Source: Poriferisodalis sp965231925
GTDB lineage: Bacteria > Actinomycetota > Acidimicrobiia > Acidimicrobiales > Poriferisodalaceae
Direction of reading: 5' to 3'
Assembly: GCA_965231925.1 (NCBI GenBank)
Contig: OZ246894.1
Location: 4,526,001-4,590,000, forward strand
DNA length: 64,000 bases
Below the pieces are notes generated by a model. The model searched no databases. It saw only the letters and a list, made by a program, of their open reading frames with translations, and had not been told where the DNA came from. Shown here piece by piece: positions 44,902 through 52,592 of the stretch (its first letter is position 1; the number at the start of each line of letters is the position of its first letter). Both the position numbers and the translations under genes were made by a program.

Positions 44902-45549
44902 TCAACCGATGGTGACGTTGTTGTTGACCAACACGTCCACACCCAAGAAGGCCTCGACTTCGCGAATAGCGGAGAACCACAATGACTTGTTGGCTGCGCT
45001 GCAGTCAGCGTGATCGGTACCGCCCTTCAGAATGCCGTACGCAGTGTTCCTGCGGAACCACGGCCCGCCGCTGTCTCCATCGCATCCCTTGAGACTTGAA
45101 CTGTGCACACGCACGAATCGCCGAGCGCAGGTGACAGGCTGACCTGCGATCGCATCGATGCACGCATCGTCGGGTTGGGTCGGCTGGAAATAGATGTAGT
45201 CGACGCGGCCACAGGTCGTCCCGGTGTTCTTACCTGTGTGACACACCCAGTCGGCGTACATATGACTGATAGCGACATCACCACGGACAGTGCAGATGTA
45301 GAGCCTGTATTGGCGACACAGGTAGTCCGAACGAAGCTGGTGCCCTGATCCAGTAGGAATCTTGTGGAACTGAGCATCCGCAGTGATGCTCGCGTGACCG
45401 ATCACCCAAGGGAGCGGTACCCCGTTCATGGTGATGCTGAAGCGACAGTGGCCTGCAGTGATGATGCCGAAGGTGCGGGTGCTGCGCTGCCGGGCGGCGA
45501 AACCTGACGTGCAAGAGCTCATGGCGCGTCCGCCGTCGAACATCGCCAT
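44902..45549 (-). CDS. Trypsin-like serine protease (S1), 5' end unresolved
   Basis: 215 residues from ATG 45549. The catalytic triad is visible: His in ITAGHC, Asp in TVRGDVAISH, and Ser in GCDGDSGGPWF. The reading frame continues upstream of the ATG as GHIGVAFSIVDGRDHGD but runs to a TGA at 45679 without a normal start codon or signal peptide. A neighbouring frame has MAPKHIVDAAVGGDEKP. An N-terminal truncation or frameshift near 45610 is likely, so activity and secretion are doubtful. The preceding palindrome may be its operator. Confidence 0.7.
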   Translation of the reverse strand: MAMFDGGRAMSSCTSGFAARQRSTRTFGIITAGHCRFSITMNGVPLPWVIGHASITADAQFHKIPTGSGHQLRSDYLCRQYRLYICTVRGDVAISHMYADWVCHTGKNTGTTCGRVDYIYFQPTQPDDACIDAIAGQPVTCARRFVRVHSSSLKGCDGDSGGPWFRRNTAYGILKGGTDHADCSAANKSLWFSAIREVEAFLGVDVLVNNNVTIG

Positions 45550-45685
45550 GTCGCCGTGGTCGCGTCCGTCGACGATGGAGAAGGCGACGCCGATGTGGCC
45601 TTTGAGAATAAGGCTTTTCGTCGCCGCCGACCGCGGCGTCGACGATGTGTTTCGGAGCCATCTGCAAGTCGCATTGAATCACTTC

Positions 45686-45701
45686 CTTAACGTTCGTTAA
45701 G
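45686..45701. promoter_or_regulatory. 16-bp palindrome, possible regulator binding site
   Basis: CTTAACG TT CGTTAAG is a perfect inverted repeat centred at 45693.5. It resembles TetR-type operators and lies upstream of the protease gene, between it and the convergent restriction-gene region. No neighbouring TetR gene is present in the window. Confidence 0.5.
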
Positions 45702-45796
45702 TGTCGATCATGACCCTATGCCTCGCATGGGTGCGGCCGTGACCATCATCGATCCGAATCAGGTTCGAGGCACGAACGAGCGGTCGTCTTCGATCC

Positions 45797-46723
45797 TCAC
45801 TGGTCAGCGAGCAGGGCAGTCAGACGTCGAAGGGTGGCTACGACCTCTTCTGCGCGCGCTGCGCTGCCTCCGGCGAGCATTTCGGCGGCTTCGGCGCTCA
45901 AGAGAGACCACACAGCCTCCGGATCGCTGTCATCGGTGTGCTTTCGCAAGAATGCCGCCCAGTCGCGGGCCGGAATCCCGGCCAAGGGCTGGCGGATTGC
46001 ATCGTCGATCCAGTCGTCCATGATGCCGGTACGCGCAATTCTGCCGAAGTTGTGGCCACTGTCGGAGACCGGCTCGTCGACCGTGTGGTCCCGGCCGCTG
46101 TATGGCACTACCCCGTCGGGCATGCGAATGGTTGTGTCACTGCGGCTCTGCTTGATGTGCTGCCACCAGTAGTTGCGAAACTCGGCGGCGAATCGGGCCG
46201 ACCAGATGCCAGGCGCCAAGACCCGCGGTTGGCCTGACACCACATTCGACAAGCACCACGGCACCACCACGAGCAGATCTCAATCGCTGCATGCCCGCGG
46301 CGTGACGGTGTACCGAAAACTCGGCACAGCTTCCTTCGCGAGCAGATACCAGCCCTTCAGTTCGATGCCCATCGCCACATTGTCGACACCCTCCGTGCTG
46401 CGGCGGCGCAAGAGGACATCGGGAAACGTCTGCGCTTGTCGGACGAACTCGTACAGCGGCCACTCGCCGTCGGGATCCCATACTTCGCGCATTCGATTCA
46501 GCGCCGCCACGACCTGCACTTCAATGGTCGCGCCGAGCACGGTGTTCAACGCAAACAGATCGGTTGCGTCGAGACCCTCCATGACCGTCGGCGACTGGAA
46601 GTGAATCGGCAGTGCGGTGAGCGCATCTCGAACTCGACTGGCCAGAGCGGTCGTCGGGTGGTCAGGATCCGGCGTCGGGGGCGTGGGTTCGGGCACTCGT
46701 GCGATACTGACGGCTTCGGGCAT
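45797..46723 (-). pseudogene. Type II restriction endonuclease gene with in-frame TGA
   Basis: 309 codons in one frame, broken by TGA at 46282-46280 after residue 147. The N-terminal part has FPDVLLRRR (D102) and IELKGWY (E121, K123), a PD-(D/E)xK nuclease pattern. The C-terminal part continues LLVVVPWCLSNVVSGQPRVL and EFRNYWWQHI, typical of this endonuclease family. The expected residue is Trp (TGG to TGA). The truncated product lacks the second half. It follows the methyltransferase gene with a 1-base overlap (TAATG). Confidence 0.75.
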
Positions 46724-47814
46724 TACAGACTGCCGTGCTCGCCTGTCGCTGCTTCCTGAAGTCGCTGTTCAGCGATATCGGCGAAGCGCTCCACTCGCTC
46801 AGCCGCGTATGCCCGCCGGCCGACCGTGACCGCTGCTGCCGTCGCACTGCACAGGCCACCGAACGGCTCCCAGACGACGTCGCCGGGACGCGTGGCCGCG
46901 GCGACGATGCGTCGCATGAACTCGATCGGCTTCTGGTTGAGGTGAACAGCGGCCTGCCGGCCGGGATTGTGAACACGCGGCGCGGAACGCACTCCGTTGC
47001 CCTTGTAGCGCTCACTGCCGTGCAGAGCAGGCTGTGCCCACACGTTCGTCAGGCCATGTGCATGAGTCCAGACGTCACGCATCCGCGACCATTCCGACGC
47101 GGTAAGTGGCGAAGCCCCGTCAATCGAGTAATACGGCGCGCCGTGGGGATCACCATGGCGGTTCGCGTAGGCGACCAGCCGCTCCATCATCTCGGGCGGC
47201 GGGAAGTACCACAGCCAGTCTTGGGTCAGGTACTTGCGAGTCGCCGCGTTCGCGACGCCGCACGCCTCGTTTGCACGGTGCAGCGGCAAGCCAGCCCGCT
47301 GCCATTCATGGCGCAGCCACTGCTTGGCGGACATAACGCCTTCGGGCGTCTCGAATTCCAGCCGTCGACGGTAGAAGACGCACACCTCGGTGGTCACCGG
47401 AAACTGGCGGATGGTGTCACCATTGACGTTGCCTGCAATATGGCTGACACCCTTGTCCCAGACCACGGTCTGGACGTAATCCCAGCCGCTGGCCGCCAAC
47501 AACGGATGCACAGTGGCCCAGCCGATCTCGGTATTCCAGAACCACAGCGTCGTCGCGGGAAGCGCGTACTTCGACCAGCACTCAACATGGGGCGCATACC
47601 AGCCAACCAAGTCGTCGGGTGTTCGCGGATCGCCTGGGAAGCCGCCCACGCCGTACGCGCCGTCGGACATGATCAAAGCGGGCCGCGGCCAGTCCACATA
47701 TGCGTCGAGCGCGTCGCCGCGGTGCAATGACCAGCACCGTCCCGGCTTATCAGCGTTGGCCGGGGCGCGCGTCGGTTTGACCGGCATGCGATCAGCGTAG
47801 GCGGGGGGTGTCAT
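46723..47814 (-). CDS. DNA methyltransferase of a type II restriction-modification system
   Basis: 363 residues from ATG 47814, which has GGGAG 5 bases upstream. The SDGAYGVGGF block (motif IV-like) is N-terminal and the SAM-binding VWEPFGGLCSATAAA (motif I-like) is C-terminal, the beta-class order of N6A or N4C methylases. Also present are WFWNTEIGWATVHPLL and HLNQKPIEFMRRIV (motif X/target end). The cognate nuclease is broken, so this may be an orphan methylase. Recognition sequence unknown. Confidence 0.82.
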   Translation of the reverse strand: MTPPAYADRMPVKPTRAPANADKPGRCWSLHRGDALDAYVDWPRPALIMSDGAYGVGGFPGDPRTPDDLVGWYAPHVECWSKYALPATTLWFWNTEIGWATVHPLLAASGWDYVQTVVWDKGVSHIAGNVNGDTIRQFPVTTEVCVFYRRRLEFETPEGVMSAKQWLRHEWQRAGLPLHRANEACGVANAATRKYLTQDWLWYFPPPEMMERLVAYANRHGDPHGAPYYSIDGASPLTASEWSRMRDVWTHAHGLTNVWAQPALHGSERYKGNGVRSAPRVHNPGRQAAVHLNQKPIEFMRRIVAAATRPGDVVWEPFGGLCSATAAAVTVGRRAYAAERVERFADIAEQRLQEAATGEHGSL

Positions 47815-48102
47815 GGACTCCCTGCTCATTGTCGAACCCCGGCGATGACGCCGGCTCGATCCGTTGACTCAGCCCGATGCGCGGATTGTCGAGGTCTCCC
47901 ACAGCGACACCAGGCTCCCCTCGCCGTTGCTCGCGGTGCCCACGGGGCGCGCGAACAGTGGCTTCGCCGTGCGACACCGCCGCTCAGAAGAGATCGCTCC
48001 GAGTGCGGCGCTTGATTGCTGATCGAGGTGGCTATCGTTGCTGATCTTGCATCGGCAGCGACTGCGGTCGCCGTGCCGGTGCGAGCAGACAGTAAATCAA
48101 CT

Positions 48103-48177
48103 GGTCCCGTGGTGAAGTCTGGAGTTCACGCTGGCCTGTCAAGCCAGAGGTCGCGGGTTCAAATCCCGTCGGGACCG
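48103..48177 (+). tRNA. tRNA-Asp (GUC anticodon)
   Basis: Acceptor GGTCCCG/CGGGACC, anticodon stem CTGGC/GCCAG with loop CTGTCAA (GTC), T-arm CGGGTTCAAATCCCG. The CCA is not encoded. Confidence 0.9.
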
Positions 48178-48178
48178 C

Positions 48179-48251
48179 GGTCGGGTAGCTCAGTTGGCAG
48201 AGCGCGCGCCTGAAAAGCGTGAGGTCACCGGATCGACGCCGGTCCCGACCA
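48179..48251 (+). tRNA. tRNA-Phe (GAA anticodon)
   Basis: Begins 1 base after tRNA-Asp. Acceptor GGTCGGG/CCCGACC, anticodon GAA in loop CTGAAAA. The T-stem ACCGG/CCGGT has loop ATCGACG, so the usual T54 is A, an odd base for this loop; the rest is normal. Probably one transcript with tRNA-Asp. Confidence 0.85.
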
Positions 48252-48261
48252 CGAGCACAGC

Positions 48262-48370
48262 GAGCGGAAGGGGCTTCGCCCCCCGCTCGCGACAATAGAA
48301 ATCAAGGCTTCGCCGCACTCGCGACAATAGAAACGCGAAAGGGCTGCGCCCTCGCTCGCGGCAATAGGGG
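48262..48370 (+). repeat. Three hairpin-plus-tail repeats after the tRNAs
   Basis: Tail CTCGCGACAATAG (CTCGCGGCAATAG in copy 3) begins at 48286, 48318 and 48355. Before copies 1 and 3 there are hairpins of the same design: GAGCGG-AA-GGGGC-TTC-GCCCC-CCGCTC (48262-48288) and GCGA-AA-GGGC-TGC-GCCC-TCGC (48335-48355). Copy 2 is a weaker GGC-TTC-GCC. No U tract follows, so it may be a REP-like element, not a simple terminator. Confidence 0.7.
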
Positions 48371-48397
48371 TGCCGTTGCAGCGAGGCTTGTTGGGCC

Positions 48398-49813
48398 TTA
48401 GCCGCGGGTTACTTGGTCGGTGCGGGCTGCGGCAGCTACTGCTTTGGCTACTGCGGGGACTACTGAGCGGTCGAAGGCTGTGGGAATGACGAGCTCGGGG
48501 CAGAGGTCGTCGCTCGACACGGCCGCTGCGATTGCGTCGGCTGCCGCGATCTTCATGTTCTCGGTGATGTCGGTGGCGCCTGCGTCGAAGGCGCCCCGGA
48601 AAATGCCCGGGAATGCCAGCACGTTGTTGATCTGGTTGGGGTAGTCGCTGCGGCCGGTCGCGACGACGCCGGCGATATCGGCGATGTCGTCGGGCAGGAT
48701 CTCGGGGTCGGGATTCGCCATCGCGAACACGATCGGTCGCTCTGCCATGGTCGCCACGTCGTCGCGGGTGACGAGCCCAGGGCCGCTCAGCCCCAAGAAC
48801 ACGTCTGCACCGGCCATCGCGTCGGCCACCGTGCCAGCCACACGCTCGGTGTTGGTGTTGGCGGCGAGCCATTCCTTGGCGTGGTTCAGGTCGGCGCGAC
48901 CGGGGTGAATGGTGCCCTTGCGGTCGCAGGCGATCACGTTGCCGATTCCAGCACCGAGCAGGATCTTTGCGGTTGCCACGCCGGCGGCGCCAGCGCCCAG
49001 GATGACGCATTGCAGGTTCGCCAGCTCCTTGCCCACAATGCGCGCCGAATTCTCGAGTGCCGCCAGCGCAACTACAGCGGTGCCGTGCTGGTCGTCGTGG
49101 AACACGGGAATGTCGAGCGCTGCGCGCAACGCTTCCTCGACCTCGAATGCGCCGGGCGCTGCGATGTCCTCCAGGTTGATGCCGCCGAAGGTCGGCGCGA
49201 GCCGGATGACCGTTTCGACGATCTCTTCAGGCTTGGTGACGTCAAGGCAGATCGGGAAGGCATCCACGCCGGCAAACTCCTTGAAGAGCAGCGCCTTGCC
49301 TTCCATGACCGGCATCGCCGCCGCTGGGCCGATGTCGCCGAGACCGAGCACTGCGGTGCCGTCGGTGACGATGGCCACCGTGTTGCCCTTGATGGTCAGG
49401 TCATGGACTCGTTCGGGGTCATCCACGATGGCCCGGCAGACTCGAGCCACACCCGGCGTGTACGCCATGGAGAGGTCATCTGCGTTGCGCAGCGAGATCC
49501 GGCTGACCGTCTCGAGCTTCCCGCGGTCGTGCAGCTCGAACGTGCGGTCGAGCGCAGCGATGACCGTGATGCCCTCGAGGCCGTTCACCGCCGCGCAGAT
49601 CTGGGTGATGTGCTGCTCGCTCGCGGCGTCGACCACGATGTGCTGGCGCAGCGCACCCTGTGTGATCGTGAAACCGTCGAGGCTCTGAATGTTGCCGCCG
49701 ACATCGCCGATGGCGGTACACAGCCGGCCGAGCGTGCCCGGCTGGTGAGCTAGCTCGACTTCGAGGGTGGCGGAATAGGCGGCGGTGGGTCGGGACCCCG
49801 CGGTGGCAGTCAT
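48398..49813 (-). CDS. NAD(P)-dependent malic enzyme with N-terminal ACT domain
   Basis: 471 residues from ATG 49813 (AGGAG upstream). Residues 10-90 are an ACT-like regulatory domain (TLEVELAHQPGTLGRLCTAI). The malic enzyme core follows: SMAYTPGVARVCRAI, GNTVAIVTDGTAVLGLGDIG, HDDQHGTA and the nucleotide-binding GAGAAGVATAKIL. It decarboxylates malate to pyruvate, and the ACT domain suggests feedback regulation by an amino acid. Its start overlaps purM by ATGA, so it is the last cistron of the purL-purF-purM transcript. Confidence 0.92.
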   Translation of the reverse strand: MTATAGSRPTAAYSATLEVELAHQPGTLGRLCTAIGDVGGNIQSLDGFTITQGALRQHIVVDAASEQHITQICAAVNGLEGITVIAALDRTFELHDRGKLETVSRISLRNADDLSMAYTPGVARVCRAIVDDPERVHDLTIKGNTVAIVTDGTAVLGLGDIGPAAAMPVMEGKALLFKEFAGVDAFPICLDVTKPEEIVETVIRLAPTFGGINLEDIAAPGAFEVEEALRAALDIPVFHDDQHGTAVVALAALENSARIVGKELANLQCVILGAGAAGVATAKILLGAGIGNVIACDRKGTIHPGRADLNHAKEWLAANTNTERVAGTVADAMAGADVFLGLSGPGLVTRDDVATMAERPIVFAMANPDPEILPDDIADIAGVVATGRSDYPNQINNVLAFPGIFRGAFDAGATDITENMKIAAADAIAAAVSSDDLCPELVIPTAFDRSVVPAVAKAVAAAARTDQVTRG

Positions 49814-50943
49814 CGGCGCTCCTGCGCGTGTGCAGAACCGGCAGGGTATTGGTCTGAATCGATGATTTGGACCTCGCCGTTGCCGGGTCGGATCTCGCCG
49901 ATCTGGAATGCGTCGTGTCCTGCAGCGCCAGCAATGTCGATGGCACTGTCCGCGTACGCAGGCGGGACCGCCACCACCATGCCGATACCCAGATTGAAGA
50001 CGCGGTCCATTTCGGACGGAGCCACCGGACCGCTGTTGGCGATGTGGCCGAAGATGGCGGGCACCGGCCACGTGCCTCGCCGCACGATCGCCTGAGCGCC
50101 GGGACCCAGCATGCGCGCCACGTTCGCAGCCAGTCCCCCGCCGGTGATGTGGGCTGCCGCACGGCCGTCGCACTCTGCGAACAATGAGAGCACTGCGGGG
50201 GCATAGATCACCGACGGTCGCAGCAACTCGTCGCCCAGCGTGCGATCGGCGCCCGGCCATGCCGGCGCGGCAAGCTGTTCCGCGTCGAGCGAACTGCCGC
50301 ACAGGACGCGGCGAGCGAGGCTGTAACCGTTGCATCGCAGCCCACCGGAGGCGAGTCCGACGAGCACGAGGGGCTCACTCCCCACCGGGGTTCGCAGTCG
50401 AGCCCGCTCGACGACTCCTACGGCAAAGCCGGCGATGTCGACGTCGCCCGGAGCGAGCGCGTCAGGGTGTTCAGCCAGTTCGCCGCCCACCAACGCGCAG
50501 CCGGCAGTGCGGCACCCCACGGCCAGGCCCTTCACGATCGCCTCGACGACGCCTGGGTCGAGACGTCCCGCAGTGATCTGGTCGTGAAACAGCAACGGTT
50601 CCGCGCCGAGTGTGACGATGTCGTCGACGCACATGGCCACCACGTCGATGCCGATGGTGTCCCACCGGTCGAGTGCCGCAGCGACGAGCGGTTTGGTGCC
50701 TGCACCGTCGTTCGCTGTCACCAGCACCGGTTCGGCGAAGCCGCTCGGGAGAGCTGTCACTGCCCCGAACGCGCCGATGTCGCTCAGCACCTCGGGTCGG
50801 TAGGTGCTGCGAGCGTGCGGCACTAGGCGGCGGACCGCCTCGTCTCCCGCGTCGATGCTCACTCCCGCGACTTCGTAAGTCAGCGGCACAGGCGCGGAGG
50901 CCCCGGGCGCGTCCCCGGCGGAGCCGGCATGCTCGGGCGTCAT
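49810..50943 (-). CDS. purM: Phosphoribosylformylglycinamidine cyclo-ligase (AIR synthetase)
   Basis: 377 residues with SIDAGDEAVRRLVPHARST, VLVTANDGAGTKPLVAAALD, GIDVVAMCVDDIVTLGAEPL and GGELAEHPDALAPGDVDIAG, the PurM signature. It makes AIR from FGAM. The gene follows purF with 56 bases between and overlaps the malic enzyme start. ATP-binding glycine motif (VLVGLASGGLRCNGYSL) present. Confidence 0.95.
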   Translation of the reverse strand: MTPEHAGSAGDAPGASAPVPLTYEVAGVSIDAGDEAVRRLVPHARSTYRPEVLSDIGAFGAVTALPSGFAEPVLVTANDGAGTKPLVAAALDRWDTIGIDVVAMCVDDIVTLGAEPLLFHDQITAGRLDPGVVEAIVKGLAVGCRTAGCALVGGELAEHPDALAPGDVDIAGFAVGVVERARLRTPVGSEPLVLVGLASGGLRCNGYSLARRVLCGSSLDAEQLAAPAWPGADRTLGDELLRPSVIYAPAVLSLFAECDGRAAAHITGGGLAANVARMLGPGAQAIVRRGTWPVPAIFGHIANSGPVAPSEMDRVFNLGIGMVVAVPPAYADSAIDIAGAAGHDAFQIGEIRPGNGEVQIIDSDQYPAGSAHAQERR

Positions 50944-50999
50944 CGGATCGGATGGCGTCGGGCGGGCGGCGTCATCGGGCGGCCATCGTCAAGTCGGCG

Positions 51000-52592
51000 T
51001 CAGCCAGCGAGGGGTTCCGCGACGGCCGCCGGCCGAACGTTGCCCGTCGCAATCAGGGAGCGAGAGGGTTCGTCGCTGCCGCTGCCGAACACCTCGGCCC
51101 GTGCGCTCGCACCGATCTCGACCGGGTACTCGCCAGTGAGACATGCGTGGCAGAACCCACCACCGGGCACGCCGGTGGCCTCGACGAGCTGGTCGAGGCT
51201 CAGGTACGCCAGCGAGTCGACTCCCAGATACGCCTTGATCGCGGCCAGATCACGACTCGCAGCCAGCAGATCGTCGGAGGTGCCGGTGTCCATGCCGTAG
51301 AAGCAGGGCCACCGGTAGGGCGGCGAGGAGATGCGCATGTGCACCTCCGTGGCGCCGGCGCCGCGCAGCATCTCAACAATGGACCGAGTGGTCGTGCCCC
51401 GCACAATCGAATCGTCGACCACCACGAGCCGGCGTCCGCTGATGTTGGGGCTGATCGGGTTCAGCTTCGTTCGCACACCCAACGACCGGACATGCTGGTT
51501 TGGCGCGATGAAGGTGCGCCCGATGTAGCGGTTCTTGACCAGTCCGTCGCCGTAGGCGATGCCGCTGGCACGCGCGTAGCCTTGGGCCGCAGGGATGCCC
51601 GATTCGGGAACAGGCATCACCAGATCCGCGGCGACCGGTGCATTGGTCGCCAGGTGCGCGCCCATGCGCTGGCGCGCTGCGTGCACGTTCTGGCTGGCCA
51701 AGGTTGTGTCAGGACGCGAGAAGTACACGAATTCGAAGATGCACAGGTGCGGTGCCAGCCCGCCGCCGGTTTCGGGCCTGCTGGCGAACGGCCACAGCGA
51801 ACGGCACCCCGCGGCGTCGATGATGATCATCTCGCCCGGACGGATCTCGCGTTCGAACGTCGCGCCCACCACCTCCAGCGCGGGGTTCTCAGAGGCCAGC
51901 ACCCAGCCGCCCCGATGTGGGTCGACATTGGACGGATCGACCCCCTGCTCATCGACATTCAGGCGGCCGAGACACAGCGGCCAGATGCCGTGGGGGTCGC
52001 GCACCCCGATCAGGCGATCCCGGTCGGCGACCACGAACGTGAAACCGCCACGAAGGCTTGGCAGCACCGCTCCCAGTGCCTCGGTGACGGCCTCGCGCGG
52101 TCGCGTGCGAGTGATCTGCGGGGTGGCAGTGATGCGCTGGGCGACCAGCTCGGCGACGAGGTCGCTGTCGCTGGTGACCACCCCGTCGAGCATCCCCGAT
52201 GAGGCAGCAAGCTCGGCGGTGTTGGTGAGGTTCCCGTTGTGCCCGAGCGCGAATTCCGTTCCGTCGAGGCCCCGGTAGAACGGCTGCGCCGCGCGCCACG
52301 AGCTTGACCCTGTCGTCGAATATCGGGTATGCCCGATGGCCAGATTGCCCTCGAGCCCGGCCAGCACCCGGTCATCGAACGCACTGGCGACGAGGCCCAT
52401 GTCCTTCACCACGGTGATGTGCGTGCCGTCGGACACCGCAATGCCAGCCGATTCCTGCCCGCGGTGCTGCAGTGCGTACAACCCGAGGTAACTCAGGTGG
52501 GCGACGGGGCCGCCAGGCAGGTACACGCCGAAGACGCCGCAGGCCTCGCGCGGCTTGCGCAGCTCCACACCTTTCTCCGGAGCGTGGCTCAT
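51000..52592 (-). CDS. purF: Amidophosphoribosyltransferase
   Basis: 530 residues. A short propeptide precedes the catalytic Cys18 (EACGVFG), which becomes the N-terminal nucleophile after processing. PRPP-binding loop VVVDDSIVRGTT and the C-terminal GFCHACLTGEYP with two of the Fe-S cluster cysteines of the Bacillus-type enzyme. It starts purine synthesis by aminating PRPP. Its ATG overlaps the purL stop (ATGA). Confidence 0.96.
   Translation of the reverse strand: MSHAPEKGVELRKPREACGVFGVYLPGGPVAHLSYLGLYALQHRGQESAGIAVSDGTHITVVKDMGLVASAFDDRVLAGLEGNLAIGHTRYSTTGSSSWRAAQPFYRGLDGTEFALGHNGNLTNTAELAASSGMLDGVVTSDSDLVAELVAQRITATPQITRTRPREAVTEALGAVLPSLRGGFTFVVADRDRLIGVRDPHGIWPLCLGRLNVDEQGVDPSNVDPHRGGWVLASENPALEVVGATFEREIRPGEMIIIDAAGCRSLWPFASRPETGGGLAPHLCIFEFVYFSRPDTTLASQNVHAARQRMGAHLATNAPVAADLVMPVPESGIPAAQGYARASGIAYGDGLVKNRYIGRTFIAPNQHVRSLGVRTKLNPISPNISGRRLVVVDDSIVRGTTTRSIVEMLRGAGATEVHMRISSPPYRWPCFYGMDTGTSDDLLAASRDLAAIKAYLGVDSLAYLSLDQLVEATGVPGGGFCHACLTGEYPVEIGASARAEVFGSGSDEPSRSLIATGNVRPAAVAEPLAG

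Noticed and set aside
45718..46023. Plus-strand 101-codon frame
   Set aside because: Antisense to the restriction gene C-terminus and without domain or ribosome site.
46280..46282. TGA in the restriction gene as a second selenocysteine
   Set aside because: The expected residue is Trp, no selenoprotein family fits, and no hairpin at the right distance was noticed.
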